The notes under the pieces were generated by a model. The model was given only the letters and a program-made list of their open reading frames with translations. It made no database searches and had not been told where the DNA came from. From Hydrogenophaga intermedia (GTDB lineage: Bacteria > Pseudomonadota > Gammaproteobacteria > Burkholderiales > Burkholderiaceae_C): a stretch of 17,924 nucleotides of DNA. Below, in pieces: positions 14,223-17,924 of this stretch. The stretch is from the NCBI GenBank assembly GCA_945869245.1, contig CAMBOY010000029.1, forward strand, positions 1 through 17,924, read 5' to 3'. The number at the start of each line of letters is the position of its first letter. The first letter of the stretch is position 1. The position numbers and the translations under genes are program-made.

Positions 14223-14600
14223 ATGTCCGAACCCGCTCACGTCATCGCCTGGTGCGAGATTCCCGTGCTCGACTTTGACCGCGCCAAAGCGTTTTACGAG
14301 GCGCTGCTCGGCCACCCGATCGAGACCATGACCATGGGGCCTTCAACCATGGGCTTTTTGTCGAGCGAGCCCGGGCAGGTCAGCGGCGCCATCGTGCACG
14401 GCGACGGCACCGCGCCGTCACAAAGCGGCACCTTGGTGTACCTCAACGGTGGTGACGATCTGTCGGTCATGCTGGCGCGGGTCGAGCCCGCCGGCGGCAA
14501 GGTGGCCGTGCCCAAGACCGATATCGGCAACGGCTTCGGCCACTTCGCCCACTTTGTCGACACCGAAGGCAACCGGGTGGGTTTGCATTCGATGGGGTGA
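14223..14600 (+). CDS. VOC-family (glyoxalase/bleomycin-resistance fold) protein
   Basis: The product is a 125-aa single-domain vicinal-oxygen-chelate protein. It opens with the typical WCEIPVLDFDRAKAFYEALLG, has GGDDLSVMLARVEPAGGKV in the second beta-alpha repeat, and ends with GNGFGHFAHFVDTEGNRVGLHS, where GHFAHFVDTEGNRVGL is the classical end of the fold with the last metal-site Glu. Members include glyoxalases, dioxygenases and antibiotic-binding proteins; nothing here fixes the activity. The start has a perfect ribosome-binding site. The gene is divergent from the exonuclease (94 bp between starts) and ends 7 bp before the convergent RadA gene. Confidence 0.9.
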   Translation: MSEPAHVIAWCEIPVLDFDRAKAFYEALLGHPIETMTMGPSTMGFLSSEPGQVSGAIVHGDGTAPSQSGTLVYLNGGDDLSVMLARVEPAGGKVAVPKTDIGNGFGHFAHFVDTEGNRVGLHSMG

Positions 14601-14607
14601 CGCGCCT

Positions 14608-16074
14608 TCAGTCCAGCGACCGCACCAGCTGCAGCGCCTCTTCCACCCGCTCCACCGCGTGGATGGTGAGGCCTTCAAACGCTTTGTCGTTTTTCTTTGG
14701 CGCGTTGGCCTTGGGCACCACCGCCACCGAAAACCCTAGCTTGGCAGCTTCTTTCAGCCGCTCTTGCCCGCGCGGCGCGGGCCGCACTTCGCCGGCCAGG
14801 CCCACCTCGCCAAAGGCCAGAAAACCTTTGGGCAGAGGCTTGCCGCGCAGGCTGCTGGTGATGGCCAGCATCACCGCCAGGTCGGCCGCCGGTTCGCGGA
14901 TCTGCACACCGCCCACCGCGTTCACAAACACGTCCTGGTCCATGCACGCCACCCCGGCGTGGCGGTGCAGCACCGCCAGCAGCATCGCCAGCCGGTCGCG
15001 TTCCAGACCCACCGACAGGCGCCGTGGGCTGGGGCCGCCGTTGTCCACCAGCGCTTGCACCTCCACCAGCATCGGGCGCGTGCCTTCCAGCGTCACCAAC
15101 ACACAGCTGCCGGGCACCGGTTCGCTGTGCTGGCTCAGAAAAATCGCGCTCGGGTTGTTCACACCCTTCAGGCCGCGTTCGGTCATGGCAAACACACCAA
15201 TTTCATTGACCGCGCCAAAGCGGTTTTTGATCGCGCGGATCAGCCGGTAGCTGCTGTGGGTGTCGCCCTCGAAATACAGCACCGTGTCCACCATGTGCTC
15301 CAGCACACGCGGGCCGGCCAGCGCGCCTTCTTTGGTCACATGGCCTACCAACACAATGGCGGTGCCACTGGCTTTGGCCGCGCGCGTTAGGTGGGCCGCG
15401 CATTCGCGCACCTGCGCCACCGAGCCCGGCGCGCTGGTCAGCTGGTCCGAATACACCGTCTGGATCGAGTCGATCACCGCCACCGCGGGTTGCCGTGCGG
15501 CCAATGTGGCCAGGATTTTTTCGAGCTGGATTTCGGCCAGCACCTGCACCTGCGAACCCTCAATGCCGAGCCGGCGCGAGCGCAGGGCGACTTGCGCGCC
15601 CGACTCCTCACCGGTCACGTACAAAGTGCCGCCCCTACGCTGCCCCGCTGCGCGAGGTGCGCTGCCCCCCGAGGGGGCTCTTGCGCCTTGGGACGGCCCG
15701 GCGGCGCCTGGCGCCGGCAAGCCTTGGCGCTGCAGCGCGTCCAGCGCCTGCAACAGCAGCGTCGATTTGCCAATGCCCGGATCGCCACCGATCAGCACCA
15801 CGCCGCCTTCCACCATGCCGCCGCCCAGCACCCGGTCCAGCTCGCCAATGCCGGTAGGCGTGCGCTGCACATCGCTGGCTTCAATGTCGGACAGCGCCAT
15901 CACCTCGCTGCTGGGCGCCAGCGCCGCAAAGCGGTTTTTGGTGGCGCCGCTGGCGGCCTCGGGCGCGCTTTCAATCAGCGTGTTCCAGGCGCCGCAGTGC
16001 GGGCACTTGCCCAGCCATTTGGCGCTGGTGCCGCCGCATTCGGTGCAGCTGTAGTGGGTTTTGTCTTTGGCCAT
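14608..16074 (-). CDS. radA: DNA recombination/repair protein RadA, with a GC-rich insert
   Basis: RadA (Sms) is a hexameric DnaB-like helicase that promotes branch migration in recombination. The 488-aa product has the N-terminal C4 zinc finger (C10, C13, C24, C27), Walker A GGDPGIGKST (96-105), the YVTGEESGAQV region, the RadA-specific KNRFG motif and a C-terminal Lon-like domain (VGGVQIREPAADLAVMLAITSS, GEVGLAGEVRP). The ATG at 16074 gives the standard MAKDKTHYSC start; an ATG at 16098 adds eight residues without family support. The protein is about 30 residues longer than usual. Residues about 120-149 (PAPGAAGPSQGARAPSGG and on) form a Pro/Ala/Gly/Arg-rich loop encoded by a GC-rich repeat, between the ATP-binding helix and the TLYVTGEES strand. 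It is probably still functional, since the frame and all motifs are intact. Confidence 0.96.
   Translation of the reverse strand: MAKDKTHYSCTECGGTSAKWLGKCPHCGAWNTLIESAPEAASGATKNRFAALAPSSEVMALSDIEASDVQRTPTGIGELDRVLGGGMVEGGVVLIGGDPGIGKSTLLLQALDALQRQGLPAPGAAGPSQGARAPSGGSAPRAAGQRRGGTLYVTGEESGAQVALRSRRLGIEGSQVQVLAEIQLEKILATLAARQPAVAVIDSIQTVYSDQLTSAPGSVAQVRECAAHLTRAAKASGTAIVLVGHVTKEGALAGPRVLEHMVDTVLYFEGDTHSSYRLIRAIKNRFGAVNEIGVFAMTERGLKGVNNPSAIFLSQHSEPVPGSCVLVTLEGTRPMLVEVQALVDNGGPSPRRLSVGLERDRLAMLLAVLHRHAGVACMDQDVFVNAVGGVQIREPAADLAVMLAITSSLRGKPLPKGFLAFGEVGLAGEVRPAPRGQERLKEAAKLGFSVAVVPKANAPKKNDKAFEGLTIHAVERVEEALQLVRSLD
15628..15717. repeat. GC-rich dispersed repeat inserted in frame within radA
   Basis: This stretch encodes the extra residues of RadA and has the look of a structured intergenic repeat rather than coding sequence. 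It contains the hairpin GCCCCC-CGA-GGGGGC (15664-15678) and the near-perfect palindrome CGGCGCC-T-GGCGCCG (15702-15716... arms 15702-15708 and 15710-15716). Similar CCCCCCGAGGGGGC-centred repeats are, from memory, frequent between genes in Comamonadaceae. The copy number in this genome cannot be judged from one window. Confidence 0.65.
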
Positions 16075-16121
16075 GGGCGTGGTTAGGTTCTGATGCACTC
16101 AACTGAGCGGCACAATGCCAG

Positions 16122-16140
16122 TATTGTGTACACGACACCG
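16122..16140 (+). promoter_or_regulatory. Possible -10 element and short palindrome before the AlbA_2 gene
   Basis: TATTGT (16122-16127) could serve as a -10 box, overlapping the palindrome GTGTACAC (16126-16133). The ATG at 16141 lies 14 nt after the box and lacks a ribosome-binding site, so the transcript may be leaderless or nearly so. No good -35 element is visible, so the assignment is weak. Confidence 0.35.
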
Positions 16141-17652
16141 ATGATCGACCTCAATACCGCCCAAGCCGCCGACCGCATCGCCAAGCTGCTGGCCAATCCC
16201 GAGAGCCGCACGCTTGAGTTCAAGCGCATCAGCGGCAAACAAAGTCGCATGTACGAAGCGGTGTGCGCCTTTGCCAACAGCGAAGGCGGTTTGCTGGTCA
16301 TCGGCATCGGGGACGCCAAGGCCATGAAGCCGGGCGACAAGCCACAGAGCCGCCTGTTTGGCATCGAAGAAAACCCAGAGGGCTTTGACGATTTTCGCCG
16401 CGAGCTGCTCAACCGCTTTACCCCGCCCATCACCCGGCTGCACTGGCTGCGCCTGCCCTGCACGCTGCACAACGGCCAGCCCGGTCATGTGGTGATGCTG
16501 CGGGTGGAAAAGAGCGATCAGGTACACACCGTGGTGGGCAACGGCACCTGGACGCGCATGGACGCCAGCAACCGCGAATTGAGCGCGGTGGAAATAGCCG
16601 ACCTCACCTACCAGCGCGGCGTGAAGAGCGCCGAAACCCTGCCCATGCCGGTGGCGCTGGACTTGTTGAACACCGACGCTTGGCGCAGCTATTGCCTCAC
16701 GCGGGGGCTGGCTGATATGGATGTGGCGGTGCGCCTGCCTCGCCTGGGCCTGGCAGTGCCTGGCGAGGCAGGCTTGCAGCCTTTGCTCGCCGCTTTGCTG
16801 CTGTTTGCCGACGAGCCAGGCGCGCTGCTGGCCGGGCAGGGCATGCGGGCGGACATTCGCGTGTTTCACTACAAGGGCAAGGCGGTGCAGCGCGGCGAGG
16901 TGCCCAACCTGCTGTTACCACCCAAGACCATCACCGGCCCGGCGATAGAGCAAATTGCCAAAGCGCAGGCTTACGTGCTGGAGCGTCTGGCCGTGGGACT
17001 GACGATGGAAGGTTCGGGCTTCAAGACGCGCTACCGCTACCCGGAGCGGGTGATCAAAGAGGCCATCACCAACGCGGTGGTGCACCGCGACTACCGGCTC
17101 AACCGCGACATTCAGATTCGCATCTTTGACGACCGGGTGGAGGTGGAGAGCCCGGGCCGCCTGCCCGGCAACCTGACCCCGGCCACCATCGAGAAGACCG
17201 GTTCCGTGCCACGCAACAGCCTGTTGGCGCGGCATTTGCGGGAGTTTCCCAACCCGCCCAACGTGGATGCGGGCGAGGGCGTGCCCATGATGTTTGCGCA
17301 GATGGAGCAGGCCAAGCTGTACGAGCCGCTGTACCGTGAGCAGCTGGAAACAGCGGTGCCCACCTTGGTGGTGACCTTGTTGAATCTGGAGCGCCCCACT
17401 GTCTGGGACGAGGTCAGTGCCTGGATTGACCGCGAGGGCGCCATTTCAAACGTCAAGCTGTGTGACATCGCCAAGGTGGACACGCTGAAGGCTTCTCGCA
17501 TGCTCGTGGCTTGGCGCGATCAAGGCCTTTTGGTGCCTGTGCCCGGTAGAGCCAAGCGGAACATGGCCTACACCAAGCCCACCACTGCCGATGCAGAGTC
17601 GGGAAGTTTGTTATCAGGGCTCGAAGATAACAACGCTGGAATCGCCAAATAA
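16141..17652 (+). CDS. AlbA_2 / HATPase_c_4 / winged-helix protein
   Basis: The 503-aa protein has an N-terminal AlbA_2 (Schlafen-type) domain at about 20-140, with LEFKR near residue 25 and VCAFANSEGGLLVIGIGD at 41-58. A central linker follows, then a GHKL-type ATPase region related to the RecG-like HATPase_c_4 family at about 295-390 (EAITNAVVHRDY at 307-318; FDDRVEVESPGRLPG). A C-terminal winged helix lies at about 425-485. Such proteins are usually called putative transcriptional regulators or RecG-like helicase-related, but they lack helicase motifs. Many occur near mobile elements and some in defence islands. The start at 16141 is preferred; an in-frame ATG at 16093 lies close to the divergent radA start. 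The last codons overlap a cluster of inverted repeats, and an IS256-type element lies just downstream. Function is not established. Confidence 0.85.
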   Translation: MIDLNTAQAADRIAKLLANPESRTLEFKRISGKQSRMYEAVCAFANSEGGLLVIGIGDAKAMKPGDKPQSRLFGIEENPEGFDDFRRELLNRFTPPITRLHWLRLPCTLHNGQPGHVVMLRVEKSDQVHTVVGNGTWTRMDASNRELSAVEIADLTYQRGVKSAETLPMPVALDLLNTDAWRSYCLTRGLADMDVAVRLPRLGLAVPGEAGLQPLLAALLLFADEPGALLAGQGMRADIRVFHYKGKAVQRGEVPNLLLPPKTITGPAIEQIAKAQAYVLERLAVGLTMEGSGFKTRYRYPERVIKEAITNAVVHRDYRLNRDIQIRIFDDRVEVESPGRLPGNLTPATIEKTGSVPRNSLLARHLREFPNPPNVDAGEGVPMMFAQMEQAKLYEPLYREQLETAVPTLVVTLLNLERPTVWDEVSAWIDREGAISNVKLCDIAKVDTLKASRMLVAWRDQGLLVPVPGRAKRNMAYTKPTTADAESGSLLSGLEDNNAGIAK

Positions 17653-17742
17653 GTGTTTTAAATCAAATACTTAGAGTGGCGGTTGTTATCAACCCAGGCC
17701 TCTTTGACCAGGGCTGGGCGCATGAAGGCTTGCTAACAACCG
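17608..17742. repeat. Four alternating inverted arms related to TTGTTATC
   Basis: The arms are TTGTTATC (17608-17615), GATAACAAC (17626-17634), GTTGTTATC (17682-17690) and TAACAACCG (17734-17742), in alternating orientation. Each neighbouring pair can form a stem, so the hairpins exclude one another. Inside arms 2 and 3 are two further stems, CGCCA (17643-17647) with TGGCG (17677-17681), and TAAGTGTTT (17650-17658) with AAATACTTA (17665-17673), the latter covering the stop codon. Part of the cluster lies in the 3' end of the AlbA_2 gene. It may serve as a terminator, a protein-binding array or a recombination site. Confidence 0.6.
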
Positions 17743-17775
17743 AGACCCGCAGCGCTTGATGCGACAGCCCATGCT
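17653..17775. other. Non-coding spacer between the AlbA_2 gene and the IS element
   Basis: No gene or convincing promoter is visible here. The stretch holds the second half of the inverted-repeat cluster and a short unexplained piece (17743-17775). It is less GC-rich than the neighbouring genes at its left end. Confidence 0.5.
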
Positions 17776-17924
17776 GGAGGGTGTGCAAGATTTTGTGTAA
17801 ACGGACAATCCCGCTGGGGCGCTGGCCCCGTAGTCCGTAAACACAATGACCACCAAGAAACACGAAGTCCCCGAAGAACTGCTGTCTGGCCTGCTGGCCA
17901 ACTACAAGAAACCTGAAGACCTGA
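17776..17924 (+). mobile_element. Left end of an IS256-family insertion sequence (partial)
   Basis: The transposase start at 17846 identifies the family. The left terminal inverted repeat probably begins near 17776, where GGAGGGTGTGCAAGATTTTG and the following TGTAAAC resemble IS256-type ends I recall. The right end lies outside the window, so neither the terminal repeat nor a target duplication can be confirmed. Confidence 0.5.
17846..17924 (+). CDS. IS256 family transposase, N-terminal fragment
   Basis: Twenty-six codons are visible before the window ends, starting MTTKKHEVPEELLSGLLANY and continuing KKPEDL. This is the standard opening of IS256-family (MULE-like, DDE) transposases, which usually continue with IGENGLLKQLTK. 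The frame is intact as far as it can be seen. The ATG has no strong ribosome-binding site, as is common for transposases. Completeness of the element is unknown. Confidence 0.78.
   Translation, partial: MTTKKHEVPEELLSGLLANYKKPEDL

Noticed and set aside
16075..16098. Upstream ATG (16098) as RadA start
   Set aside because: RadA proteins begin with MAKxKxxYxC, which matches 16074. The additional eight residues are not family-like.
17626..17690. Integron attC site
   Set aside because: The paired GATAACAAC/GTTGTTATC arms and nested stems recall attC, but the end does not fit the GTTRRRY consensus, the 8-nt asymmetry is unusual, and no integrase gene is in the window.

Overview
The window is GC-rich (roughly two thirds G+C outside a few AT-rich regulatory patches). 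Its gene content and sequence style suggest a betaproteobacterium of the order Burkholderiales, most likely Comamonadaceae. The main reasons are the RadA, glutathione transferase and AI-2E-type proteins, and a GC-rich dispersed repeat of a kind I recall from Comamonadaceae genomes. This placement is inference from sequence style, not from a search. No rRNA, tRNA or CRISPR array was seen, and no gap between genes exceeds about 220 bases.

Layout, left to right. 1-773 (+) is the C-terminal part of an AI-2E family transporter that starts outside the window. 992-2113 (+) is an Xre/RES toxin-antitoxin pair with an AT-rich, dyad-rich promoter. 2190-2651 (-) is a MerR-family regulator divergent from an SDR oxidoreductase and a small membrane protein (2837-3947, +). 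The two sides share a mirror-image pair of promoters, each with a 20-bp spacer carrying the same palindrome, the hallmark of MerR control. 4026-4649 (-) is a glutathione S-transferase. 4837-5805 (+) is an exported metallo-beta-lactamase-fold lipoprotein whose leader carries a strong intrinsic terminator.

5809-14128 (-) is a long same-strand run built around the ligase-associated DNA repair module: an MBL-fold exonuclease (13085-14128), an ATP-dependent DNA ligase (8901-10595) and a DEXH helicase of the Lhr-core type (5809-8409). Two features make it unusual. A small MGMT/Atl1-like protein (8406-8822) lies between ligase and helicase and overlaps the helicase start by 4 nt. A class III aminotransferase plus a SnoaL-AraC fusion regulator (10657-12954) separate the exonuclease from the ligase. 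The metallophosphoesterase that often accompanies this module is not in the window.

14223-14600 (+) is a VOC/glyoxalase-fold protein, and 14608-16074 (-) is the recombination protein RadA, with an in-frame GC-rich repeat inserted just after its Walker A region. 16141-17652 (+) is an AlbA_2 / HATPase_c_4 / winged-helix protein. Its 3' end and the following spacer hold four alternating inverted copies of a TTGTTATC-like word. The window ends in the first 26 codons of an IS256-family transposase (17846-17924, +).

The most rewarding places to look are the ligase cluster with its MGMT-like passenger, the repeat insertion in radA, the symmetric MerR promoter pair, the attenuator-like leader before the MBL gene, and the alternating dyads next to the IS256 edge.
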